A stretch of DNA of 64,000 bases from Bradyrhizobium sp. 199 (lineage in GTDB: Bacteria; Pseudomonadota; Alphaproteobacteria; Rhizobiales; Xanthobacteraceae): NCBI RefSeq assembly GCF_023073355.1, contig NZ_JADPJI010000002.1, forward strand, positions 682,001-746,000, written 5' to 3'. The notes under the pieces are model-generated. The model worked only from the letters and a program-made list of their open reading frames with translations. It was not told where the DNA came from and did no database searches. Positions 51,859 through 60,655 of the stretch are shown here, in pieces (the first letter of the stretch is position 1; the number at the start of each line of letters is the position of its first letter). The position numbers were made by a program, and so were the translations under genes.

Positions 51859-51957
51859 GACTGGACGCTCCCCCTTAAAGATTACGGACCGGTCCCCTCG
51901 ATTGCGGTGGACGGTCCGCTCACAGCCATTGAAAAACGCATGCGAGATTTGATATGG

Positions 51958-51986
51958 TCCATAACAATTATCAAATATAACATCAA
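51958..51986 (-). promoter_or_regulatory. liv operon promoter with MarR-type operator (site D)
   Basis: On the minus strand TTGATG (51981-51986) and TATGGA (51958-51963) are 17 bp apart. Within the spacer lies ATTAT-CAAAT-ATAAC (51967-51981), one mismatch from GTTAT-N5-ATAAC. It also lies upstream of the divergent marR gene. Confidence 0.6.
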
Positions 51987-52038
51987 GGGCGGGACGGACG
52001 ACCTGTCCCGAATTTAGCGGGATTACGAGCACGAGGCG

Positions 52039-52560
52039 ATGACCGTTTCCAAAGCCGCTGGAAAGTCCTCTGAAAAGCCTGCCGAGACGGCCAAGGGCCG
52101 CAAGGACGTGGCCGAGGCGCAACCGGAGGCGCTCCAGCTCGGCGAGCTCTCCGAACAGCTCGGCTATATCCTGAAGCGGGCGCAGCTCAAGGTGTTCGAG
52201 AACTTCCTGCGCTGCATGGCCTCGCTCCAGCTGACGCCGGCGCAATTCTCCGTTCTGCTGCTGGTCGAGAAGAATCCCGGCCGTAACCAGACCGAGATCG
52301 CCTCCACCCTCGGCATCCTCAGGCCGAACTTCGTGGCAATGCTCGACAATCTCGAGAGCCGCGACCTTTGCGCCCGGATCCGCTCCACCAACGACCGCCG
52401 CTCGCACATCCTGGTGCTGACGGACAAGGGCAAGGCCGTGCTGGCCCGCGCTAGGAAGCTCGCCGCCACCAAGCACGAGGCCCGGTTGAACGATTTGCTC
52501 GGCCAGGCCAACCGCGAAGCCCTCATTGCGATGCTCTCGAAGATCGCCAGCGAATTCTGA
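52039..52560 (+). CDS. MarR family regulator (CouR-like candidate)
   Basis: 173-residue MarR-type winged-helix repressor. The first 35 residues are a charged extension. The domain begins ELSEQLGYILKRAQLKVFENF and continues LTPAQFSVLLLVEKNPGRNQTEIASTLGI, then the recognition helix RPNFVAMLDNLESR and the wing RSTNDRRSHILVL. MarR proteins release DNA on binding phenolic ligands or, as for CouR of R. palustris, the CoA esters. Divergent from the liv operon and in the same 17-kb block as the ferulate/coumarate genes, it probably controls them through GTTAT-N5-ATAAC. ATG 52039 has CACGAGGCG before it. Confidence 0.88.
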   Translation: MTVSKAAGKSSEKPAETAKGRKDVAEAQPEALQLGELSEQLGYILKRAQLKVFENFLRCMASLQLTPAQFSVLLLVEKNPGRNQTEIASTLGILRPNFVAMLDNLESRDLCARIRSTNDRRSHILVLTDKGKAVLARARKLAATKHEARLNDLLGQANREALIAMLSKIASEF

Positions 52561-52620
52561 GAGGTTTCCTGAGCGGACGGCGGCACATCGAAGCCGGAAG
52601 CCCGCGCAGGCCGAAGGCAG

Positions 52621-54717
52621 CTAAGCCGCAGCGAACCGATCCGGCATGGCAGGCGCTTCCGCGCTCAGGAAGCGGCGCTCGATCTCTGCTGCGGGCAGGG
52701 GAGGGCTGAACAGGTAGCCCTGCATTTCCGTGCAGCCTTCCGCTGCGATCCGATCCCGTTGCTCCTCGGTCTCCACGCCTTCCGCCGTGGTGGTCATGCC
52801 CATCCCGCGCGCCAGCGCCGCCACCGCCCGCACGATGCTGAGAGATCCCGCGTCGTTTGCCACGCCGCTGACGAATGACCGGTCGATCTTGATCTTGTCG
52901 AAGGGGAAGCATTGCAGATAGGTCAGCGAGGAATAGCCGGTGCCGAAATCGTCCATCGCGATCCTGATGCCCAGCGCGCGAAGCTGATGCAGCGTCGCCA
53001 GGGTGGCATTGCGGTCCTGCAGCAGAACGCTTTCCGTGATCTCGATCTCCAGCCGCTGCGGATCGAGGCCGGAGGCGGCCAGCGCGCCCACGATCACCTC
53101 CGTCAGGCCGGGCTGGCGGAATTGCACCGCCGAGATGTTGACGGCGACCTGCAGATGGCACGGCCACCGGCTCGCGGTGGCACACGCCTGCCGGATCACC
53201 CATTCTCCGATCGGCACGATCAGGCCGATCTCTTCGGCCAACGGGATGAAGCTGCTCGGTGCGACCAGTCCGCGCCGTGGATGTCGCCAGCGGATCAAGG
53301 CTTCGACCCCACAGATCTCGCGGCCGCTGGTCTTCACGATCGGCTGGTAGTGCAGCTCGAACGCGCCCGCCGCAAGGCCCTCGCGCAGATCCTGCTCCAG
53401 CGCGCGACGGCTTTGCGCCTCCGCATCCATGGCCGGTTCGAAGAAGCGGTGCATGCCGCGACCGTCGCTCTTGGCGCGATACAAAGCGAGATCGGCATTG
53501 TGCAGGAGCTGCTCTGGCGTGGACCCGTCGCCCGGCGCAATGGAGATCCCGATGCTCGCGCTGGCAACGGCCTGGTGTCCACCGAGCCCGAATGGCGCAC
53601 CCAGTCCGCTCACGACGCGATGCGCCAGCAGATCCGCTTCGCTCCGGTCGGAAATCGGCGTCTGCAGGATGACGAATTCATCGCCGCCCATGCGGGCGAT
53701 CGTGTCGCTGTCGCGCGTTAGCTGCCTGAGGCGGCGAGCGACATCCTGCAGCAGGATGTCGCCGGCCTGGTGGCCCAGCGTGTCGTTGACCGCCTTGAAC
53801 TTGTCGAGGTCGATGTGATGGACCGCGAACATCCAGCCCTGTTCGAACGCCTGCTTGAGGCGCTGGCCGAGCAGGGCGCGATTGGCGAGGTCCGTCAGCG
53901 CGTCGTGGTGCGCCATATGCGCGATCCGCAATTCCGCCTTGCGCTGCTCGGTGATGTCTTCGTGGGTCGCGACCCACCCGAGATCCGGCATCGGCCGGTG
54001 CCTGATCTTGAAAGTCCGCCCGTTTCGCATCTCGACGATGCTATCCATGGCCTCGGCTGACGTGGCGACATCGGTACGCCATTTGGCGTATTCCTCCCGA
54101 GACATCGCGGGCACGCTGCCGACTTCGAAACGCAGGTCCAGGATCTCCTGGAGTGGCGTGCCCGGACGAACGCGGTCCGGCGGCAGGCCGTACATCTCGA
54201 TGAAGTGCGTATTGCAGACCAGCAGCCGATGGCCGGCGTCGAAGAAGCAGAGCCCGTGCGACATGTTGTTGATCGCGATGTCGAACTGGAAATTGCGCTC
54301 CTGAAGCCGCGCACTGAGCTCTTCGCGCTCGGTAATGTCCTCGTGGGTCGCCATGCCGCCGCCGCCGGGCAGGGGATGGATGGTGTAGGCGATGATCCTT
54401 CCGTCCGCGAATTGCTGCACCGTCTTTTCGCGGGCGACCGCACCTTGCGTGCGTGCGCGCACATAGGCACCGGCGTCGCCGCGGACGCTCAGTCCCAATT
54501 TGAGCCGATGCTCGATCAGATCCTTGATCGGCGTGCCCGGCCGCACCTGCTCGGGCGAGAGCGCGTACATCTCGATGTAGCGCGGATTGCAGAAAATGAC
54601 CTTGCGGTCGCTGCCAAAGAGGATGATCCCGAGCCACAGATTATTGGCGGCGCACTTGAGCAGCTCGCCGAGCACGAGCGGATCAATGCCTGCGACCTCC
54701 TGATCACTCTGCGCCAT
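52621..54717 (-). CDS. PAS-PAS-GGDEF-EAL cyclic-di-GMP protein
   Basis: 698 residues. Two tandem PAS_7-like domains (about 15-120 and 145-250) carry the parallel sequences FCNPRYIEMYALSPEQVRPG and VCNTHFIEMYGLPPDRVRPG, evidence of internal duplication. GGDEF domain (about 265-430): RMGGDEFVIL is canonical, and RDSD five residues earlier is an intact inhibitory I-site. EAL domain (about 440-690): GVEALIRWRHP, EIEITES, MDDFGTGYSSL, KIDRSFV and AEGVETEEQ keep all metal and substrate ligands. Both synthesis and breakdown of c-di-GMP are thus possible. No transmembrane segment. ATG 54717 has GGAGG 8 bases before. Confidence 0.93.
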   Translation of the reverse strand: MAQSDQEVAGIDPLVLGELLKCAANNLWLGIILFGSDRKVIFCNPRYIEMYALSPEQVRPGTPIKDLIEHRLKLGLSVRGDAGAYVRARTQGAVAREKTVQQFADGRIIAYTIHPLPGGGGMATHEDITEREELSARLQERNFQFDIAINNMSHGLCFFDAGHRLLVCNTHFIEMYGLPPDRVRPGTPLQEILDLRFEVGSVPAMSREEYAKWRTDVATSAEAMDSIVEMRNGRTFKIRHRPMPDLGWVATHEDITEQRKAELRIAHMAHHDALTDLANRALLGQRLKQAFEQGWMFAVHHIDLDKFKAVNDTLGHQAGDILLQDVARRLRQLTRDSDTIARMGGDEFVILQTPISDRSEADLLAHRVVSGLGAPFGLGGHQAVASASIGISIAPGDGSTPEQLLHNADLALYRAKSDGRGMHRFFEPAMDAEAQSRRALEQDLREGLAAGAFELHYQPIVKTSGREICGVEALIRWRHPRRGLVAPSSFIPLAEEIGLIVPIGEWVIRQACATASRWPCHLQVAVNISAVQFRQPGLTEVIVGALAASGLDPQRLEIEITESVLLQDRNATLATLHQLRALGIRIAMDDFGTGYSSLTYLQCFPFDKIKIDRSFVSGVANDAGSLSIVRAVAALARGMGMTTTAEGVETEEQRDRIAAEGCTEMQGYLFSPPLPAAEIERRFLSAEAPAMPDRFAAA

Positions 54718-54937
54718 GCGCGTTGCCTCCGGAACGACGCGATTAGAGCAGGCGGTGGTGAATGAGCCCAATAATTCGCCCAATTTCGGGGCACATTCCT
54801 GAAAGTGCGGCCAACGCGAGGTTAAGGCGCGGCCATGCCGCTCCCGGAAAAACAAGGGCGTCGGTGCGACTTCAGGAATCGTTAACCATGGCGTCCGGCG
54901 GAGCCGTGCGCGGAGCCGGCGGAGTGCTGCCGCCGTG

Positions 54938-56221
54938 TCAGTCGACCAGGATGACCCTGATGTCGTTCACGTTAGTCAGCGTCGGGCCCGGCAGCAGCAG
55001 GTCTCCCGTCGCCTCGAAGAACGCGGTGGCGTCGTTGTTGTCCAGATACGCCTGCGGCTGGAGCGCCAGCGTCTTCATCTTCGCGAACGTCGCCGCGTCG
55101 ATCAGCGCGCCGGCGGGATCGGTGGGGTTGCCGGCGCCGCCGTCGGCACCATCGGTATCGCCAGCCAGCGCCGAGATATCCGGCGTGTCCTTCAGCAGGC
55201 TGGCGAGCGCCAGCGCGTATTCCTGGTTCGGCCCGCCGCGCCCATTGCCTCGCACTGTCACCGTGAGCTCGCCGCCGGAGAGGATCGCCAGACGCTTGCC
55301 TTGCGCGCGCGCTTGCAGCGCCAGCCTGGCGTGCGCGGCGGCGACCTCGCGCGCCTCCCCTTCCAGATCGGCACCGAGATCGATCGTCTCGTAGCCGGCC
55401 TCGCGCGCGAGCTTCACCGCGGCGTCGAGCGATTGCTTGGGCCGCGCGATCAGTTCGAAGGACGCGCGCGCGAAGGCGGCATCATCGGGCTTGCAGCTTT
55501 CGTTGCGTTCGTCCTCGAGCGCGCGGCGCACGGCGTCGTCGATGTCGAGCTTGCATTTCGCAACGATCGCGCGCGCATCGGCCAGCGTGGTCGGATCGGC
55601 GACCGTGGGACCGGAGGCGATGGCGGAGGGATCGTCATGCGGCACGTCCGAGATCGCGAGCGTCACGATCTCGGCGGCATTCCTGCCGGCGCGGGCAAGA
55701 CGGCCACCCTTGATCCGCGACAGATGTTTCCTCACCGTGTTCATTTCGCCGATCGGTGCGCCCGAGCGCAGCAGCGCCTTGTTGACCGCCTGCTTCTGCG
55801 CGAAGCTGATGCCGTCGCTAGGCGCGATCCAGTTCGCCGAGCCGCCGCCGGTCAGCAGCACCAGGAGCAGATCGTCCGGTCCCGCCTCGCATGCAAGCGC
55901 GAGCGTGTCGGCCGCGCCTTTCAGGCCAGCCTCATCCGGCACGGGATGTCCGGCTTCGACCACGCGGATGCGGCGCGTCGGCACGCCGTAGCCATGGCGG
56001 GTGGTGGCGATGCCGACGATGCGTTCCGGTGCGAGCTGGAGCGTGTCGAGATAATGCCGCTCGGCCGCTGCGGCCATGGCGCCGGCGCCCTTGCCGGCCG
56101 CGAGGCAGATCACGCGTCCTTTGGGCGCGCGCGGCAAGTGCGGCGCCAGCACCACATTGGGATGGGCGGCGGCGACGGCAGCGTCGTAGAGCGCGCGGAG
56201 CAGGGGACGACGGTCGGTCAT
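54938..56221 (-). CDS. Glycerate 2-kinase (MOFRL family)
   Basis: 427-residue MOFRL-family protein (GckA/TtuD type), formerly called hydroxypyruvate reductase, phosphorylating D-glycerate to 2-phosphoglycerate with ATP. Domains: N-terminal DUF4147 fold with CLAAGKGAGAMAAAAE (nucleotide loop), VLLTGGGSANWIAP and AISDVPHDDPSAIASGPT. The C-terminal MOFRL motif is ILSGGELTVTVRGNGRGGPNQEYAL, with AGDTDGADGG. The start is ATG 56221. No other glycerate or glyoxylate genes are near, so it stands alone, downstream of a Liv binding-protein array on the same strand but behind a terminator. Confidence 0.93.
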   Translation of the reverse strand: MTDRRPLLRALYDAAVAAAHPNVVLAPHLPRAPKGRVICLAAGKGAGAMAAAAERHYLDTLQLAPERIVGIATTRHGYGVPTRRIRVVEAGHPVPDEAGLKGAADTLALACEAGPDDLLLVLLTGGGSANWIAPSDGISFAQKQAVNKALLRSGAPIGEMNTVRKHLSRIKGGRLARAGRNAAEIVTLAISDVPHDDPSAIASGPTVADPTTLADARAIVAKCKLDIDDAVRRALEDERNESCKPDDAAFARASFELIARPKQSLDAAVKLAREAGYETIDLGADLEGEAREVAAAHARLALQARAQGKRLAILSGGELTVTVRGNGRGGPNQEYALALASLLKDTPDISALAGDTDGADGGAGNPTDPAGALIDAATFAKMKTLALQPQAYLDNNDATAFFEATGDLLLPGPTLTNVNDIRVILVD

Positions 56222-56362
56222 GACGATGGCCTTCGGCAGACAGAAGAAACTGGCGGCGAACGCCGCCGCTCACCTGCCTACCGCATCGGGCGTCAAAGCG
56301 TAAGCCGGCTTTGCCATCATTCGATTATGCAATCGCGTGATCACAATAGGCGGGCAAGCAAA

Positions 56363-56391
56363 AGCCCCCTGCGAGGGTCTCGCAGGGGGCT
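56363..56391 (-). terminator. Terminator of the first tandem binding-protein gene
   Basis: 13-bp perfect stem AGCCCCCTGCGAG / CTCGCAGGGGGCT with a 3-base loop; on the minus strand it is followed by TTTGCTTG. It lies 20 bp after the stop of the gene at 56411-57640. Confidence 0.85.
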
Positions 56392-56410
56392 GGTTTCTTG
56401 CTCGAGACCG

Positions 56411-57640
56411 CTAGCCGCCGGCTTCGGCGTTGATCACGTCGCCGAACAGCTCCCATCGCTCGCCCTTGAAGCGCTGCAGCTGCAGTGAGCTGATCGGTGC
56501 GAAATCGGTCGGCGAGGTGTTGATCATGATGCCGGGCAGCAGCACCTCGGTGCGGAAGTCCTTCAGGCTGGCCGCCTGCTTCATGACGTTCGCGCGCGTG
56601 AGGTCGTCGCCGCAGTTCTTGAGCACCTGGACCAGTGTCTGCGCCACGCCGTACCCGACGATCGTGCCGTTATCGGTCTTGTCGCCTTCGGGGAAGTATT
56701 TCGTCATGAACTCGACGAATGTCTTCATGCCTGCGTCATTGGCCCATTGCGCGTCGGTAGTGTCTTTCAGATACGCGGCCGAGATGATGCCTTGTGCATT
56801 CTCGAATCCGGCGGGCTTGATCACGCTGCCGACCGAGGCCGAGACGTTGTTGAGGAAATGAATCGGCTTCCAGCCGATCTCGGCATTCTTCTTGATCGCC
56901 TGGGCCGCAAACTTCGGAGTGGTGATATTGACGAAGACGTCTGCGCCCGTCGACTTGAGCTTTACGATGTGGTTGTCGATCGTCGGCTCGGATGTCTCGT
57001 AGCTTTCCTCCATCACGATCATGCTGGCGGCCTTTGCGCCCAGACCGTCTTTCAGACCCTTGAGATAGTCCTTGCCGTAATCGTCGTTCTGGAACAGCAC
57101 GGCGATCTTCGCGTTTGGCATCTCCTTCAGGATGTATTTCGCGTAGATCTGCGTTTCACTCTGGTAGTTGGGCTGCCAGCCCATCGTCCATGGGAAGTCC
57201 TTCGGATCGTTCCACTTGGTGGCGCCGGTGGCGACGAACAGCTGCGGCACCTTCTTGGAGTTCATGTACTTCTGGATCGCCGAGTTCGGCGGCGTACCCA
57301 GCGAATTGAAGATCAGCAGCACTTCGTCGCTTTCGACCAGCTTGCGCGCCTGCTCGACGGTCTTCGGCGGCGAATAGCCGTCGTCATAGGAGATGAAGTT
57401 GATCTTGCGGCCGTTGATGCCGCCCTCTTCGTTGATCTTCTTGAAATAGGCGGCCTCGGTCCGCCCGATGATGCCGTAGGCGGAGGCCGGTCCGCTGTAG
57501 GGCATGATGTTGCCGATCTTGATCTCGGTATCGGTCGCGCCGGTATCGTATTTCTTCTGGGCCGACGCAGTGGAGGTCGTGGCCGCAATGAGGGCGAGCG
57601 CCAGTGAGGCGACCGCAAGCTTGCCGGTGACAGCGGGCAT
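56411..57640 (-). CDS. Liv-type ABC substrate-binding protein (tandem paralogue 4)
   Basis: 409-residue periplasmic binding protein. The signal peptide ends at ASA-QKKYD, about residue 28. The mature start DTEIKIGNIMPYSGPASAYG is shared by all four tandem proteins, as are KWNDP..FPWTMGWQP and NCGDDLTRANVMKQAA. This is the copy farthest from the permease genes. ATG 57640 is preceded by GGGAGATAGG. A strong terminator follows it. The ligand is unknown: the family includes amino-acid, urea and aromatic-acid binders. Confidence 0.92.
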   Translation of the reverse strand: MPAVTGKLAVASLALALIAATTSTASAQKKYDTGATDTEIKIGNIMPYSGPASAYGIIGRTEAAYFKKINEEGGINGRKINFISYDDGYSPPKTVEQARKLVESDEVLLIFNSLGTPPNSAIQKYMNSKKVPQLFVATGATKWNDPKDFPWTMGWQPNYQSETQIYAKYILKEMPNAKIAVLFQNDDYGKDYLKGLKDGLGAKAASMIVMEESYETSEPTIDNHIVKLKSTGADVFVNITTPKFAAQAIKKNAEIGWKPIHFLNNVSASVGSVIKPAGFENAQGIISAAYLKDTTDAQWANDAGMKTFVEFMTKYFPEGDKTDNGTIVGYGVAQTLVQVLKNCGDDLTRANVMKQAASLKDFRTEVLLPGIMINTSPTDFAPISSLQLQRFKGERWELFGDVINAEAGG

Positions 57641-57745
57641 TCCTATCTCCCTATTTTTCTTGGTGTATGCGTCCTTGTTCTTGTCTTGATGGTTTTGTTG
57701 ACGCGGGCGCAATTCAATACGATTTGCTCGAGAGCTTCAAGGAAA

Positions 57746-57772
57746 AGCCCCTGCGACAGGGCCGCAGGGGCT
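57746..57772 (-). terminator. Terminator of the second tandem binding-protein gene
   Basis: AGCCCCTGCG / CGCAGGGGCT, 10-bp stem with a 7-base loop; on the minus strand TTTTCC follows. It resembles the stem at 56363-56391. Confidence 0.75.
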
Positions 57773-57818
57773 GCGTCTTTAGTCGATTGAGGCGAACATC
57801 TTTAGCAGCTGTTCAACG

Positions 57819-59048
57819 TCAACCGCCGACGTCCCCGCTCAGGATTTCTCCAAATCGCTCCCAGTGCTCACCCTTGAAGCGGATCAGTTGCAGCTGCGAG
57901 AGCGGCGCGAAGTCCGTGGCCGAGGTATTGACCTTGATGCCGGGAAGCAGGCCGGCCGGGTCGAAATCCTTCAGGTTGGCCGCCTGCTTCATGACGTTTT
58001 CGCGGGTAAGATCGTCACCGCAGGCCTTGAGCACCTGCACGAGGCCCTGGCTCACGATGTAGGCATACATCACGGAGGCATCTGCGCGATTTGCTTCGGG
58101 ATAGTACTTATCCAGGAACTGATTCCAGGCGATCATCGCCGGGTCATTCTTCCATTGCGCATCGGTCGGATCTTTGAAGTATTGCGACGAGATGATATCC
58201 TGCGCGTTCTCGAACCCGGCCGGCTTGATGACGCTGCCGATCGACGCCGAGACGTTGTTGAGGAAATGCAGCGGCTTCCAGCCGAGTTCGCCGTTCTTCT
58301 TGATCGCCTGCGCCGCGAATTTCGGCGTAGTGATGTTCATGAAGACGTCGGCGCCTGAGGCCTTCAGCTTCACGATGTGCGAATCGATGGTCGGCTCGGA
58401 GACTTCATAGCTGTCCTCGACAACGATCAGCGAGGCCGCCTTGGCGCCAAGCCCGTCCTTGAAGCCCTTCAGATAATCCTTGCCGTAATCGTCGTTCTGA
58501 TAAAGCACCGCGATCTTGGCGTCGGGTTTGTTCTTCAGGATGTACTTGGCGTAGATGACGGTCTCGCTCTGGTAGTTCGGCTGCCACCCCATCGTCCAGG
58601 GGAAGCTCTGCGGATCGTTCCACTTGGTGGCACCGGTGGCGACGAACAGCTGCGGCACCTTCTTCTGGTTCATGTATTTCTGGATCGCCGAGTTCGGGGG
58701 CGTGCCGAGCGGATTGAAGATCAGCAGCACCTCGTCGCTCTCGACCAGCTTGCGCGCCTGCTCCACGGTCTTCGGCGGCGAATAGGCGTCGTCATAGGAG
58801 ACGAAGTTGATCTTGCGGCCGTTGATGCCACCTTCCGCGTTGATCTTCCGGAAAAACGCTTCCTCGGTCTTGCCGATCACGCCGTAGGCGGAAGCGGGTC
58901 CGCTGTAGGGCATGATGTTGCCGATCTTGATTTCGCTGTCGGATGCGCCGGTGTCGTATTTCTTCTGCGCGAACACCGCCGTGGACAGCGTGGCGGCCAG
59001 CACGAGGGCAGCCGAGAAGGCCCCCAATCGCACATGCATTGCAGGCAT
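57819..59048 (-). CDS. Liv-type ABC substrate-binding protein (tandem paralogue 3)
   Basis: 409-residue periplasmic binding protein, closest in sequence to the neighbour at 56411-57640: both share NSAIQKYMN-KKVPQLFVATGATKWNDP and NVSASxGSVIKPAGFENAQ. The signal peptide ends at VFA-QKKYD. The C-terminal half diverges more (PAMIAWNQFLDKYYPEANRADASVM), which should alter the ligand pocket. ATG 59048 has AGGGAGATCAAG before it. The 258 bases upstream, to the next gene, hold no other feature that I can recognise. Confidence 0.92.
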   Translation of the reverse strand: MPAMHVRLGAFSAALVLAATLSTAVFAQKKYDTGASDSEIKIGNIMPYSGPASAYGVIGKTEEAFFRKINAEGGINGRKINFVSYDDAYSPPKTVEQARKLVESDEVLLIFNPLGTPPNSAIQKYMNQKKVPQLFVATGATKWNDPQSFPWTMGWQPNYQSETVIYAKYILKNKPDAKIAVLYQNDDYGKDYLKGFKDGLGAKAASLIVVEDSYEVSEPTIDSHIVKLKASGADVFMNITTPKFAAQAIKKNGELGWKPLHFLNNVSASIGSVIKPAGFENAQDIISSQYFKDPTDAQWKNDPAMIAWNQFLDKYYPEANRADASVMYAYIVSQGLVQVLKACGDDLTRENVMKQAANLKDFDPAGLLPGIKVNTSATDFAPLSQLQLIRFKGEHWERFGEILSGDVGG

Positions 59049-59306
59049 CTTGATCTCCCTGGGTGGGTTTGAATGTGTCGCGTTCTTGATTGGGAGCGAT
59101 CATTGCGCGTCGCTCCGGCACGCATTGAACACCCTTCCCGGGCGGGCAGCAAGGAAAACGCCGCGCGGGTGCTGTCGCAGCAAGGCGCTCTTTTTTCGAG
59201 AGGATGCGGAATATTCCGGCGCGCGAGATGAGACGTGCCCGCACTCAGCCGCGGAGAAGTTGTCTGGTGAGATGCCGCTATTTTGAATTGCGCGCTTGCG
59301 CGGGGT

Positions 59307-60533
59307 TCAATGCCCGATCTCGCTGGAGATGATGTCGCCGAACAGCTCCCATTTGCGACCCTTGAAACGCATCATCTGGAGCTGCTCGATCGGGGCAAAA
59401 TGATCCGGCGCGGTGTTGATCTTGATGCCCGGCAGCAGCGTGTCGGTTTCGAAATCCTTCAGGCTGGCGGCCTGCTTCATGACGTTCTCGCGGGTGAGAT
59501 CGTCGCCGCACATCTGCAGCACCTTCACCATGGTTTGAGCTGCGGCATAGCCGAACACGACGCCGGCATCGAGCTTGTTGGCCTTGGGATCGTATTGCGC
59601 GAGGAAGTTATAGAACCTCTTCATGCCGTCGTCGGCATTCCACTGCGGATCGGAGCCGTCCTTGAGGTAGCTCGCCGACAGGACGCCCTGGGAGATCTCG
59701 AGCCCGGCCGGCTCGATCACGCCGCCGACCGAGGCCGAGACGTTGGACACGATGTGGACCGGATGCCAGTTGATTTCCGCCGCCTTCTTGATCGCCTGCG
59801 CGGCGAACTTCGGCGTGGTGATGCTGATGAAGACGTCGGCGCCGGAGGCCTTCAGCTTCACGACGTGCTCGTCGATCGCGGGCTCGGAGGTGTCGTAGGC
59901 CTCCTGCAGCACGATCATCGAGGCCTTGGCGCCGAGACCGTCCTTCAGCCCCTTCAGATAGTCCTTGCCGAAGTCGTCGTTCTGGTAGAGCACGCCGACC
60001 TTTCCGCCGGGCTTTTCCTTCATGATGTACTTGGCGTAGATGCGCGCCTCGCTCGCGTAGCTCGGCTGCCAGCCCATGGTCCACGGATATTGCTTGGGGT
60101 CATTCCACTTCGAGGCGCCGCTCGCCACGAACAATTGCGGCACCTTCTTCTCGTTCATGTATTTGCGGATGGCGCCGTTGGTGGACGTGCCGAGCGAACC
60201 GAAGATCAGGAGGACTCCGTCGCTCTCGACCAGCTTGCGTGCCTGCTCCACGCTCTTCGGCGGTGAATAGGCGTCGTCATAGGAGATGAACCTGATCTTG
60301 CGGCCGTTGACGCCGCCCTCGGCATTGACCTTGTTGAAGTATGCTTCCTCGGCCTTGCCGATCGCGGCATAGGCCGAGGCCGGGCCGCTATAGGGCATGA
60401 TGTTGCCTATTCTGATCTCGGTATCGGAGGCGCCGCTGTCGTACTTCTTCTGCGCCAGTGCCGGGTTGCTTATCGCAGTGCACAAGGCGAGCGCGGTCCA
60501 GAGGGCCGCAACCTGAAAACGAACGGCGGTCAT
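59307..60533 (-). CDS. Liv-type ABC substrate-binding protein (tandem paralogue 2)
   Basis: 408-residue periplasmic binding protein. The signal peptide ends at ALA-QKKYD. It shares DTEIRIGNIMPYSGPASAYA and CGDDLTRENVMKQAAS with the others but differs in several substitutions (TSTNGAIRKYMNEK; EPAGLEISQGVLSAS), so it is the most diverged of the four. ATG 60533 with TAGGAG 5 bases before is chosen over 60575. Unlike the other three genes it has no obvious hairpin close to its stop. Confidence 0.92.
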   Translation of the reverse strand: MTAVRFQVAALWTALALCTAISNPALAQKKYDSGASDTEIRIGNIMPYSGPASAYAAIGKAEEAYFNKVNAEGGVNGRKIRFISYDDAYSPPKSVEQARKLVESDGVLLIFGSLGTSTNGAIRKYMNEKKVPQLFVASGASKWNDPKQYPWTMGWQPSYASEARIYAKYIMKEKPGGKVGVLYQNDDFGKDYLKGLKDGLGAKASMIVLQEAYDTSEPAIDEHVVKLKASGADVFISITTPKFAAQAIKKAAEINWHPVHIVSNVSASVGGVIEPAGLEISQGVLSASYLKDGSDPQWNADDGMKRFYNFLAQYDPKANKLDAGVVFGYAAAQTMVKVLQMCGDDLTRENVMKQAASLKDFETDTLLPGIKINTAPDHFAPIEQLQMMRFKGRKWELFGDIISSEIGH

Positions 60534-60599
60534 TGTTCTCCTACCCCGGAGGTGGATCGGCGCCGCATTGAACAAGATTGACGCCAGCCGTCAACAAAA

Positions 60600-60625
60600 A
60601 GCCCCCGCGATCGCTCGCGGGGGCT
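60600..60625 (-). terminator. Terminator of the permease-proximal binding-protein gene
   Basis: AGCCCCCGCGA / TCGCGGGGGCT, 11-bp stem with a 4-base loop; on the minus strand TTTTTGTTG follows. It ends the transcript from livF-livH-livM-binding protein. Confidence 0.88.
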
Positions 60626-60655
60626 TCTCGAGGGCCGGACTATTGCGTCAGCGTG

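Noticed and set aside
51859..52476. Upstream extension of the livH frame
   Set aside because: It runs antisense through marR and its promoter.
54938..56488. 517-codon plus-strand frame opposite the glycerate kinase gene
   Set aside because: Antisense shadow of a complete MOFRL protein.
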